Origin: Austropuccinia psidii
Lineage: Eukaryota; Basidiomycota; Pucciniomycetes; Pucciniales; Sphaerophragmiaceae
Reading direction: 5' to 3'
Assembly: GCA_023105745.1 (NCBI GenBank)
Contig: JALGQZ010000003.1
Location: 73,258,696-73,322,695, forward strand
Length of the DNA stretch: 64,000 nucleotides
Of the stretch, positions 46,797 to 57,500 are shown piece by piece. The position numbers and the translations under genes were made by a program. The notes beneath the pieces were generated by a model. The model made no database searches. It was not told where the DNA came from and saw nothing but the letters and a program-made list of their open reading frames with translations. The number at the start of each line of letters is the position of its first letter. Position 1 is the stretch's first letter.

Positions 46797-48136
46797 ATGT
46801 CGTGCACTTTATGCACCAAGCGGGGTATCCCCTGCATTTGTTCCTCGACGACGAACGACGCTTGTGATGCTTGCCGACAAGCACACAAGAAATGTTTGTT
46901 CGTTGTCCGCCCCTTCCAACCACGAGGCCAGAGGAGTTCCCGCCCAAGACGCCTTCGCGAGGACTCCTTTGTGGTCGACGATATTGAAACCATTTCCAAG
47001 CGTGAATGGACGCCGGGCCCCCAAACAGGCCAACGGGAACAATTCCGGACGATTAGCCCTGTCCACTCCCCCTCCTAGGCCACCATCCGATGGTCACTTC
47101 ACTCCTCGACCGGAGCGAAGTGATTATCCGGCCGATGAAGGATGGCGATGGCGAGAGGAAATTTGAGCTTGGGCTGATTGTCACCATGTCTTGTCACCAA
47201 TGGGATTCAAACGCCAAAGTAAGTTTTCTTTCTCCTCCTTATCTCATTTCTCTTCACGCAATAATACTGACTTTTTTCCATTACTCATAGAACAAACCCC
47301 CCAAATCCCCCCCAACAAGACTCTCCCGTTCCTAGTTTGCCTCACAAGCAAACCCCACAGCAACCCACTCCAGGCCCAAGTGGGACCTGATGGTCTGAGG
47401 AATTATTCCGCGGTAAGTAGCCAAAGTTTCATTTCATTTTCACTTTCACTTTTGAGTTGAGTGAACTGACTCTTACTCCTTTTTTAGAACCCTCCTGAAC
47501 CAAAGAGCCACCTATTCCTGGCCCGAGTCCATCGTCCCAACCACCTGAGGACAATACGACTCGTGAGCCAGAACCTGAGGTGGCTCCTACGCAATCCACG
47601 GAGGAACCTTATGGTAAGTCACCCCTTCTTTCTCTTCGATCCATATCCACTTTTCCTCATTTTTTCTTTGACCGCCTCCAGCTCGTCCCGCCACTCCTCG
47701 CTCCATAATCATCATCAATGATACACCCGTCGGATCCCCCCATCCCCCTTCTTCTTGACCGACTCTGCCATCTTCCCAAGCTGTTCCCCCTCCCTCCACC
47801 CCTACCCCGGAGCTCCCTCCCATTGCCCCCAAGAACCCAACCTCCTCCTCCCCCCCAGTGCCAAGATCCTCTCATTCCCACGATGACACTCGCCAGGAAT
47901 TCACCAACCTGCAACCGACCCTAATGATTCCTCGAGCCATCGTCCACGAATCGATCAACCGAATCTTGTTGGAGCATCGCCGCTTGCTCCACATGATTCC
48001 TTTCGTGGATGCAAGTCATCGAAATGAGATGCACCGGGAATTCCGGGAGGAACTAAACTCCCTCCTTGCCCAGGCACTGGAGGCTTACCCAAAGGAGGAC
48101 ATAACCGGGATAGTCTCCAAATTCCTAGAAAAATAA
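46797..48136 (+). pseudogene. Zn-cluster protein relic (two CX2CX6C units), multi-exon
   Basis: The ATG at 46797 opens MSCTLCTKRGIPC, then ACDACRQAHKKC: two CX2CX6C units as in Zn(2)Cys(6) DNA-binding clusters, followed by an Arg-rich segment (RPRRLRED). The frame then breaks near 47078. The next segment (MVTSLLDRSEVIIRPMKDGD, 47090) ends at a GTAAGT donor (47219). Pro-rich exons follow with donors at 47412 and 47612. The last exon contains RAIVHESINRILLEHRRLLHMIPF and ends KEDITGIVSKFLEK at 48136. In-frame TGA codons (about 47389 and 47757) and a frame change at the start of the second exon indicate decay. It may be a transposon-encoded or expanded lineage-specific factor; a regulatory role is only suggested by the Cys spacing. 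Confidence 0.65.
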
Positions 48137-48560
48137 AAATTCCAAAAAAATTATCTCATTATTTCCACTTTTTATAATTTGTAATACTTTATTTTAAATA
48201 AATTATTTGTACTCAATTATTACTATGTTCAATTTCTATTACATTCTTTGTTCACATAAAAATTATTTATTTCCTCCTTAGAGAAAAACCCTGATTGGGT
48301 GAGAATTATTTTTGTAAGTGCCCCACCAAGAGTTTGAGTGAGTATTTGTTTGCATGAACCTCTTTTTCCCAAAATGTGTCAATAGTTGCCGTTACCGTCT
48401 CCTATATTTTCTTCTTCCATGGTTTAGAGCCATATCCATTCTTAACTGTAAAAAAGCGGGAGGTTCCTGCATGTGAGCAATCCAGGCCAGATTTGTGAAA
48501 CATGGCCTTTCCTATGGTCACACGCTATTAATCTTACTCATGTATTGAATTGTTCAAATT
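48137..48560. other. AT-rich region after the Zn-cluster relic
   Basis: Starts with a likely 3' untranslated region (ATTTTAAATAAATTATTTG near 48191) and has no ORF of note. It leads into the minisatellite. Confidence 0.4.
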
Positions 48561-49051
48561 GTCTGGAACCTTCACAAGAGTAAGGATTGGCGTGTGACTT
48601 GTCAGGAGCCTGCACAGGGGTAAGGATTGGCGTGTGAATTGTTGGGAGCCTGCACAGGCATAAGAATTGGTGTGTGAGTTCTCTGGATCCTGCACAGGCG
48701 TAAGGATTGGCGTGTGAATTTTTGGGAGCCTGCACAGGCGTAAGAATTGGCGTGTGAGTTCTCGGGATCCTGCACAGGCCAAGAAATTTTCAGCATTGTG
48801 GGGAACCTTCACAAGCATAAGGATTGGCGTGTGAATCGTCGGAAGCCTGTACAGGCGTAAGGAATTTTTAGCATTTTTGGGAACCTTCACAAGCGTAAGG
48901 ATTCGCGTGTAAATTTTTGGGAGCCTGCACAGGCGTAAGGATTGGCGTGTGAAGTGTTGGCACCCCGCATAGGCGTAAGGAACTTTTAGCATTGTCGGAA
49001 CCTGCACAAGCATAAGGATTTGTGTGCGAAGCATTGGCATCCTGGACAATA
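48561..49051. repeat. 40-bp minisatellite, about 12 units
   Basis: The unit is close to CCTGCACAGGCGTAAGGATT plus GGCGTGTGAATTNTTGGGAG. Units alternate between CCTGCACAGG and CCTTCACAAG starts, and several have a shorter variant with TTTTNAGCATT. The period is not a multiple of three, yet minus-strand ORFs cross it (48534-49154) with a periodic ACAG/HTNPY pattern; these are judged fortuitous. Its core GCGTAAGGAT recurs at the window's right end. Confidence 0.85.
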
Positions 49052-49069
49052 GCAACAAACCAGGACAGA

Positions 49070-49093
49070 TGTATGATGGCATGCCACCGTACA
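49070..49093. repeat. 24-bp near-palindromic motif, copy 2
   Basis: TGTATGATGGCA followed by TGCCACCGTACA, 18 bp after the minisatellite. The right half matches the consensus palindrome TGCCACCGTACA exactly. Confidence 0.65.
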
Positions 49094-49218
49094 TAATCCA
49101 CTTCACCCCTTTTTCATGTGAGACACCCCATCTCCCGCACTCGAAACCATCCAATCCTGGTGTATATTGTCCTCTGCCTTACCCCACCATTACTTACCCA
49201 ACACACATGCAAATCTCC

Positions 49219-50429
49219 TCATTCTTTGAATCGGCATGAGATTGTATTACCATCCCTGATTTGATAGCCCGCTCTCTCGCCAATCTCATAATAGCCATGG
49301 CTTTTTTGCCGCATTGTTTTTGCTAACCTGCTTGAGCATTGTGCGGACATACCCACTAGTGTCGTGCTTTCGTTGTCCTGTGCTGGATCAGTATAATGAA
49401 GAAATGTACTACTGGCCCACACTACCTGAATGAGCCCATGACATGTGGATAGATCAATCCAAAAATGCTCATTTGGGGAAATCAATTTTCCCCCTGTACA
49501 CCGCTTTGACGCATCTCTTTGAATTTGGCTGGTCCACTTATCAGCTTGAAACCACCATCCCAAAGCATACAGCGATGCATCCTTATCAACATGAGGTGCG
49601 TTTTTGAATCCATTTATGGTGAAAGTGAATGCGGAAGCGAACTCGAATGCACCCTGATTTGCCGGAATATTGCCTTCATATTTGACTTGATAAAAAGACA
49701 GAACCCCCAATGAATTGTAGAAATTTTGAATCTTCTCAAATAAATTATCCCCAACATATCGTAAGGATTGACCTAGAATGCAACCCACCAAGCTAAGATT
49801 GGCACCTCGGTTCTGCCATTCATCTTTTGCGTTTTCAATTTTACCGACACTTCCATACAGACAAATTGTTCATTCTTCGTGCTGCATTTGCGCCACCCAA
49901 TCGCAAACATAAATCCCTCAAGTAATGCTCCATTGGTTGCAATTGGGTCGGTGAATCTCTTTTTGCAAAATAAGAATTGTGATAATTCATCCCATTGATT
50001 GACCTCGACTTCACTCATTGTTGTGAATGGTTGGAATTTGACAAGGGCAATGAGTAATCCGGTTGAAGAGAAAATTGCCACATGGCCAAAGTGAATGCGT
50101 TTGATCTGATTGACAACCACAACCCTCCGAATTTCACTTGGGGTGATATTTGCTGATACTGGCATTGATAATTGTGCTGTTGGGCGAGAGGAGGAAAACA
50201 ACCTATTCATTTCGGTCGTTTTGCGCTCATTTGTCTTTTGGGATCTGCTACTATTCCCAAGTGGTTTAGGGATCACTATGTGTTGAAGCACACAAGATAT
50301 CAGATACTGCCAAGGAGCTTTCTTCGGCACACATCCTTTGACTTCCCTGTTGGAGCCCACATGACATTGGCACAATCTGAACCAACTAAAGCCAATGTTC
50401 TTCCGTGGGGCCCAATGAGGGTGCCACAT
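49219..50429 (-). pseudogene. TET/JBP-like 2-oxoglutarate/Fe(II) dioxygenase relic
   Basis: Two overlapping minus-strand frames (49773-50429 and 49219-49791) together read as a rust-type TET/JBP-like oxygenase. The first has HFGHVAIFSSTGLLIALVKF, EVEVNQWDELSQFLF and GFMFAIGWRKC. The second has PHVDKDASLYALGWWFQ, an H-x-D iron-binding pair, then GGKLISPNEHFWIDLS, and FLHYTDPAQ with a distal His and later Arg. A one-base frame change near 49830-49860 separates the halves. TET/JBP enzymes oxidise 5-methylcytosine or thymine in DNA; in basidiomycetes many copies travel with KDZ transposons (Iyer and colleagues). No KDZ transposase was recognised here. The assignment rests on remembered rust proteins and should be tested by a profile search. 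Confidence 0.65.
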
Positions 50430-51138
50430 AAATGTGGAAGCATATATATATATCTATATATATACACTGAGATTAAGCAAGCAACTCACACTTTCCTTCC
50501 TCAGCCCAACGCTCCCTCGCGAGTTCCCTTTTACGCTCTTTTCCTTTTTTGTGAATGGCATGCTTTCAGCAGAAAATGAAATGAAACGGAATGATTACTG
50601 ATTTATTAATATCACCTAGATTGAATTGCGGTTGATGAATCTTTTTTAATTGCCGCTAAAAAGAAAGATCACACCTGACCTTTGCGAATTTGCGAGCTCA
50701 AATACCTGAACCTGAAAATTGCAGTGGATAGTGCATTATTCAATTTTACATATTGATGTTCCCATGCAATCACTTTCCAATCCAACCATTTGGAATATTG
50801 CAAGCACACGCAAATGCAATATGCATCCTGCTGTGGATCCCTAGCTATCCTAGTCCTCTTGAAAGACACAGGAACCTTTGGCCTATTATGGGCTGGCAGG
50901 AAGTGATAAACACCACTTCCCACAATGCCCCCGCGTGTGCTACTTGTGGGCACAACGCCTGACTCAGCTTGCGTCTTGTCGGAGTCTTTGCAATGATGTA
51001 CGGAGGCATGCCGCCGTACAATTACTATTGGTAATCAGACTGTGGCATCTGGGCAGTAGTAGGATAGGAAGTCATGATTATTAAATTCATGAATCACTAT
51101 GCAAAACTCAATTACAATCTATCTAGTACAAAGCTAAT
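50430..51138. other. Spacer with AT dinucleotide run and a palindrome copy
   Basis: Contains an AT-dinucleotide run (50443-50466), the third 24-bp near-palindrome and an unrecognised minus-strand ORF (50669-50953) that I cannot support as a gene. Confidence 0.4.
50997..51020. repeat. 24-bp near-palindromic motif, copy 3
   Basis: TGTACGGAGGCA followed by TGCCGCCGTACA. It is palindromic except for one base pair position. It lies between the dioxygenase relic and the split gene. Confidence 0.7.
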
Positions 51139-52735
51139 CTAAAACGGGTCAATCCTGGTTGTGAGTTCAGCTGACCTGGGTACTGTCAAGGTGACCTCAT
51201 CACTTGAACCAAGACCGCGTTTTGCCACCCAGGCATCACCAAAGTCTAATACTAAGCATTGTGCAAATTCAAATCTAAGAGGTACAGTGGGGTTAAAAGA
51301 CTCTGATGAGAAGAAATTTTTATTCAGTAAATTACATATATACTTATTAGTACGTAGCCACACTGGCTCCACTAGATTTTTACCCTCTGAAAGTTTTTCG
51401 GAAATGTCAATTAGTGATAAAGCCCCTTTAACTGAGCTTGTTCTCCAGTCATCTGAGCATACCATCAAACCACAAACCCCCGCCGCACAGAATGCCGCTA
51501 ATATATCATAGCAAATTCGATTCATTCCAAGATTCTTGTGACACGCCAAAAGATCATTGATGGCCTCATTTTTTTTTGAGTTCGTGAGTTTGCCTTTGAT
51601 GCCATTAACTTCGACCTTTGTATGTGCATGTACCATGTTGTACGCAGTCATCAAATGGATAACTGTATCCATTAGATCCTCCAGGTTCTTGTGTGGTTTT
51701 GTGGATATCTCATTGTCAGCCCCGCCACCTTCAATGCTGAGTTGGGTTGCATGTTGCTTCGATTTACTCAAGCAGGAGGCAAGGTATTCAACTGCCCCCC
51801 GTTCAAGTCCAAGAGGATCGGTCAAATTTGATGTTGGTGCAACATATGGTTTGGGTGCAACCACATCGTATGAGAGTAAACTAATGGATTCAAACATAAC
51901 ATTTGCCCAAAAATGTTTAACTGGATTGGGGGGGTAAAGAAGGCTCTGAGCCATTTTGAAGAAGGAGTGTTCAGATTTTGGGAGATTCTCTGGAGGTTTA
52001 GCTGATTCCTTAATCAATTTGAGATTCCAAATGTTGTGATCAAAAAATGCTTCTGTTTTGGTTGGCTTAAAAAAATCTAACCCTGTATATTGCAATTTAT
52101 ATTACCAGTCAACAGCCAATAAACTTGTATCATGCACAAAGATAAAACTCACCTGCCATCTCAAGGTCCTCCAGCCAGGCCAACATTTTAAGCTCTAGGT
52201 TACTGATCACCTTAATACCAACAGGCAGGAATGTATGAGCATCTTTTGTTGGTAAATTGTCCCATCGATTTTTGTAAATACTATTGATATTATCAAGCCC
52301 CCTTTTCCGTGATTGTTTTGTAATATTGGAATGATAATTCAAAATGCCTGAAAACTCTTCCATGCGGGATAAAAATATTCCTTGAAAATTAGCAGACAAT
52401 GACACTTTGGGCTCAGGGTCAGGAACTATATCAGTCATATCTCGTCCCATTGTATCATGTTTAATTGTTTCCCTTTCTTGAAAGGCTTGAGTATTCCGAG
52501 GAGAGGCGGAAGGGGTTGCATCATGAATTGTTTCATTGGGTATCGGGGGGCTATCAGTATGTGGAGCTTCATCATGGATTGTTTCATTGAGTATTGGGGG
52601 GGTTCAGTATGCGGAGGTTGATTATCAATATGTTCCCTTTCAACATTGATAATTTCATGACCTTGATCCCGAGAATTGTTTGCGGCTTCAAAGGTACAGC
52701 GTTTTTTGTTTGTTTTTTTGGTTGCATGTATATTT
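51139..52735 (-). pseudogene. 3' part of a multi-exon gene split by a retrotransposon
   Basis: I do not recognise the protein. The last exon (51139-52080) encodes about 313 residues (LDFFKPTKTEAFF ... SSDEVTLTVPRSAELTTRIDPF). It is preceded by an intron with GTGAGT donor (about 52153) and ATATACAG acceptor, in frame with TDIVPDPEPKVSLSANFQG upstream. Further upstream are two copies of an NETIHD[E/A] unit. A one-base change in a C run near 52603 shifts the frame. Then comes KKTNKKRCTFEAANNSRDQ, which reaches the TATTT target site at 52731-52735. The 5' part continues at 62711. Confidence 0.6.
52731..52735. other. Target site duplication, left copy
   Basis: TATTT precedes the LTR start TGTAAGG. 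The identical TATTT follows the other LTR at 62706-62710. A 5-bp duplication is usual for Ty3/gypsy integrases. Confidence 0.9.
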
Positions 52736-54510
52736 TGTAAGGTGTGGATATGAAACTTTGATTAAAAATCAAGTACTTTTCCTGTCCTCAAAATTTGTAT
52801 AAGGTAAAATTCAATTAAAAATAGTAAGAAATATTATTTTTAAGAGAAAACACGCCAATTTTATTGTTTATAACTTTATTAGTATAAAACAATAATATTA
52901 TAAAAATTTATTGTTTTACCAACAATAAAAATTTATCCAAAAAATACTCTACAAGAGATATTTTAAGGCTACAAAAGAAATTTCTTCAAGAGCAATTTCA
53001 ATTGGAATTAATTGAGCAAAGAACTGCAAGCAATTAATTAAAGAACAAAGTCTTTAAAAAGAATATTAAAGAGAAAACACGCCCAAAAGTGACCAGAGTG
53101 AATTTGGAAACAAAGTGACAAAGTTTACAGTGATGAAAGATGCTTTAATTCACTTTTGGGGTGGTTCAGGGGTAAAAATGATTATAAGAGTTACAAACAA
53201 TGATTATAATGATTTTTTCACGTGGTTAAAAGGATTAAAATGATTTAAAAATGGTGGTTGGAATCTTTGATTGATTGGTTTAACAGTGTTTAAACTAATT
53301 AATAAAAGGAAAAGATTCTAACATGAAGAGAAAAGTGGGGCAAAGAAGACATTCTTTTATAGCCACCAATTCTCTTGCTCCAAAAGTAAATTTTACTCTT
53401 GTCAGTCGTGAAAAACAGTCTGACAACAAAAAAGCCAATTATGGCATCATTGAACCCTGGTTTAGACCAAAAAGGGCTGGTTTAGGCCATTTTTAGCCAT
53501 TTTTAGCCATTTTAGACCCTTAAATCAGCCATTACTATAGCAATACCAGGCCTAGAGCCTTCAAAACACGTCAGAATGTGTGTCAGAGGCGTAGAAACCA
53601 GTTAAAACTGTTTTTATTATGATTGTTTTATCTTAAGGGTAGTTTTACCCTCTTGGCAACAGCTAAAACTATCCCAGTTGGTATCAAAACCTCATCATCA
53701 ATTGAGTCCACAGACCCTGTAACTCAATTCCAGGCCAAAAGTGATGAACTTTTGCGTGAATTTTGACATCCCACGCCTGTCAGCAAGGATTTTGGGGGTC
53801 TAGCTCCCCCTTAGAGCTGGAGTTCCTTTCCCCCCCCAAATTTAATCTTTCCAATTTATTTTTCCTTTAATTCCTCATCATGTATTATACTTATAATTTA
53901 CATATGTAATTAAATTCAATTGTACAGTACAATACAGTAATAATTGACACCTCATATGTAAATTAAAGTTCACTTATGTAATACACGCGCACATTTTGAC
54001 ATTTCAATTGAATTCAATTGAAAATACTTCAATTCCTCATAACTTCTAAACTAAACACAACACCTCAATTTTAACACAAAATTTGATGGTTAACACCACA
54101 TGTGGTGTGAATTAAATTAAAGTTTTGAGGATTTTCAACTTTTGTATTGAAAATACAAAAAACTTAATTTAAGCTTATTTAGAGTTGAGTTACAAGAATT
54201 TCACTCAGAGGTGACCCCACCTGATTTTTTATGAGGAATCCAATGGTGAAATAATTTTTATATGTTTATTTATTGGATAAGAAGTTATAATAATTTTTAT
54301 TTAACTTTTTTCCAATTTTATTTATTTTTTCACAATTTTGTTAAAATTTTATTTTTAAATTGTAATTAATTTTTAGTTTTAAATATAATTTTATACTTAT
54401 ATTTTGATTTTTATTTTAATAATATAAATAAATTTCTTTTATTTATATTAATATGTTATTTTTTATATTTGTGGTCTTTTGGGTATATGAAATTACCTCT
54501 AAGGCTCACA
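52736..54510 (-). repeat. G1-d 3' LTR
   Basis: The plus strand starts TGTAAGGTGTGGATATG and ends AAGGCTCACA. It contains the TATA box as CTTTTATA (53354-53361). The tract at 54511-54530 is the polypurine tract on the minus strand (CCTTTTTTAGGGGGAGGGAA). Confidence 0.95.
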
Positions 54511-54534
54511 TTCCCTCCCCCTAAAAAAGGAATA

Positions 54535-57500
54535 TTACTTTGTACTATTGGTGTTTCTAGTGTGTCTGAATCTTCTGAGGAGTTTGGTAGCTTCTGGTAT
54601 ATCTTTTTCTTCTAACCATTCATCTTCACAAGTTGGGTCACTGTACCTAACAAGGTATTCCCTTACTTTCTTGGTTCTTAATTTCCTTTCTTTAAGAACT
54701 TTGGTTATTTTCTTAGCACCAGATGTCTCAATAGGAGGTATAACTTGGGGAATCTTATTCCTCAAGGGAAATTTCTCAGCATCACTAGATTTATATGGCT
54801 TTATCAAGCTTACTGGAAATGTAGGGTGCTTATTGCTAAGTTCTTCAGATAACTCTACTTCAACAGCATTTTCTCCGTGGAGGGCCTTAATCACAAAAGG
54901 TCCTGCAAAGGAGTCTTTCAACTTTTTACATCCTTTGATGTTGTTGAAGTTAGTGGTGGATACAAGAACTAGGTCCCCCACTTTAAAATCTGGAGTTGCA
55001 TGTGATTTATCCCATTTGTCTTTAGCATATGCAAAGGAGTCCTCCATGCATCTCACTGCATGCCTTCTAGCTTTGTCTAGCATTCCTTTGAAGCTAGCAG
55101 CTGTGGGATGTATTTCAATTAGGTCTTTCCTCAAGGAATCTTGGGGTAACTTGGGGTTCCATCCTTTTTCTAGAATAGCAGGAGTTTGATTGGTACTGGC
55201 ATGGATTGATGTTTTATATGCCAATTCCAGTGCTGGCAACAGAGTACACCAATCATGGGTAAATCCATCACAATCTTTGAATTCAAGGCCATATGCACAA
55301 AATCTTCTCACCATGTCCTCTAAGGTTTGGATCATTCTTTCAGCCAGGCCATCAGTTTGTGGGTGGTAGGCTGTAGAGAAAGACAGTTTAGTGCCAAATA
55401 ATTGGTGAAGATTTTTCCATAGTGCTGAAGTGAATTTGGGATCTCTATCACTGATGATATTTGTAAATATCCCAGTCCATGACACTACTCTATTCCATAT
55501 CAGAAGAGCTGTATCCATGGCTGTATCATCTTTGTGACATGGTAAAAAGATTGGAGTTTTACTGAATCTGTCCACAATTACTAGGCAAGCATTATAGCTT
55601 CTGTCACCTCCTGGTGGTAGGCCAGTTACCCAATCCATATGGATAATTTCCCAAGGTCTGCTTGGTTCTTGGATTTTCATCATATTTCCAAGTCTTTTGC
55701 CCGTGGATTTATTTGCCTTTTGGCATCTGTCACAGGTTTTGCAATACTCTGCAACATCCTTCTGCCACATTGGCCACCATATGCAGGTCTTCACTTTCTC
55801 TCTTGTTCTGTCTTCAGAAAGATGTCCTGAAAAGGGACTATCATGGCATTCTTTCAGTACAAGATTGATTAATGACCTGTCTACAACTGTCATGACACAT
55901 GTGTGCTTGGTTCTGTGGTAAATTATACCATCCAGTAGGTGAAATCTTCCTTCATTATAAGATTTTTTCCATACTTCATCCAAGGCATGTATTAGAGAGT
56001 TGTCTTTACAGTCTTTGTTAAGTAATTGGCATAAGATGCTACAATTCTTATCTTGAGTGTAACTACTTCTGACTTCTTCAAAGAAGGTGGTGTTCAAGTC
56101 TGTAACACTTATTCCTTCTATTGGAATTTGTGGTGAAGCTTCTTCTGGAACATAAGCAGGATTATCAATATTATTTGGTAATGGCCATCTGCTCAGTCCA
56201 TCTGCATTCTTATGAATATTCCCATCCTTATGAACAATAGTCATATTGCCTCTGTATTCTTGTATGGCTATTTGCCATCTGAGCATGTGTCTGTTAGGTG
56301 TTTTCATGTTCAAAAGTGACTTGACAGCTGTACAATCTGTTATTACTTCAAAAACACATCCCTCTAAAAAGTAGTTCAATTTTTCCAAGGCCCAGACAAG
56401 GCATAGACATTCCATTTGACTTGCTCCATATCTGGCTTCAGTTGGTTTGATTTGCCTGGATATGAAACATATGGGTCCTTCTACAGGTTTATCATTTATG
56501 ATCTGAACTTGGTGAAGTGCAGCACCTAGTCCATCCCCTGATGCATCAATATACAGTTTGAAGGGCGATTTGAAGTCTGGCATCAGTAAGAGTGGAGCAG
56601 TGGTCAATGCTTCTCTTAGAGATTCAAAAGCTTTGACTCTGTCAACAGTCATCTCAAACACTGTGTCTTTGTCACACAACTTATAAAGTGGTCTTGCTAT
56701 GGATGCAAAATCTTTAATGTGTTGCCTGTAATATCCTGCAAAACCTAAGAATGACTGAATTTCCTTTTTATTCTGAGGAATGGGTTTGAACAATACTGCT
56801 GCAACTTTGCTTTTGTCAATTCCAAGAGACAAACCAGATACAACATGTCCTAGTGCTTTAAGTTCTTTAAATCCAAAATGACATTTCTTCAAAGAGATTT
56901 TCATGTTGACTGATTGAATTTTTTTCAATACTCTGGACAATCTGTACATGTGCTCTTCCCAAGTCTTGGAACAGACAATAATGTCATCAATGTAAATGAT
57001 TAGCCATCCCTCTGAGAGTTCTTCAGGGAAGATTTCATTCATCATTCTTTGGAAGTGTGAAGGTGCATTTTTGATACCAAAGGGCATCCTTAAGTATTCA
57101 TACACTCCACAATGGACAATAATTCTCAAGTACTTTCTTGCTCTTGGTGTCACCACATTTTGATGGAATCCTTTAAGGGCATCCATAGTGGTTATGTACA
57201 CTGCTTGAGATATTTGAGTAAGGGCAATTTGGATTTTTGGTATTGGGTATCTGTCTGGAACAGTGTACGTGTTCAGAGCTCTAAAGTCCCCAACCAATCT
57301 GGATTTTCCATTATGCCACGCCACTATGACTGGTGTAGTTATTTCTACTTCTTCATTGTGGCCTACTTTTCTTATCAAACCAAGGTCCAGAAGCTCTTTG
57401 ATATGAATTTCTAGAGCTTCTCTTGATTTTGGACTTGCTGGATAAGCAGGTCTTCTTAAGAGTGGTGGATAAGGTCTCTCAATGTTAAGAATGATGTCAA

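Noticed and set aside
48561..49051. CRISPR-like appearance of the regular repeat
   Set aside because: Repeats are directly tandem with no unique spacers, in a fungal genome.
48534..49154. Minus-strand 206-codon ORF with ACAG/HTNPY periodicity
   Set aside because: The periodicity follows the 40-bp tandem repeat in shifting frames, so it is a repeat artefact.
50669..50953. Minus-strand 94-codon ORF between the dioxygenase relic and the split gene
   Set aside because: No motif, no recognisable exon borders, and no repeat partner.
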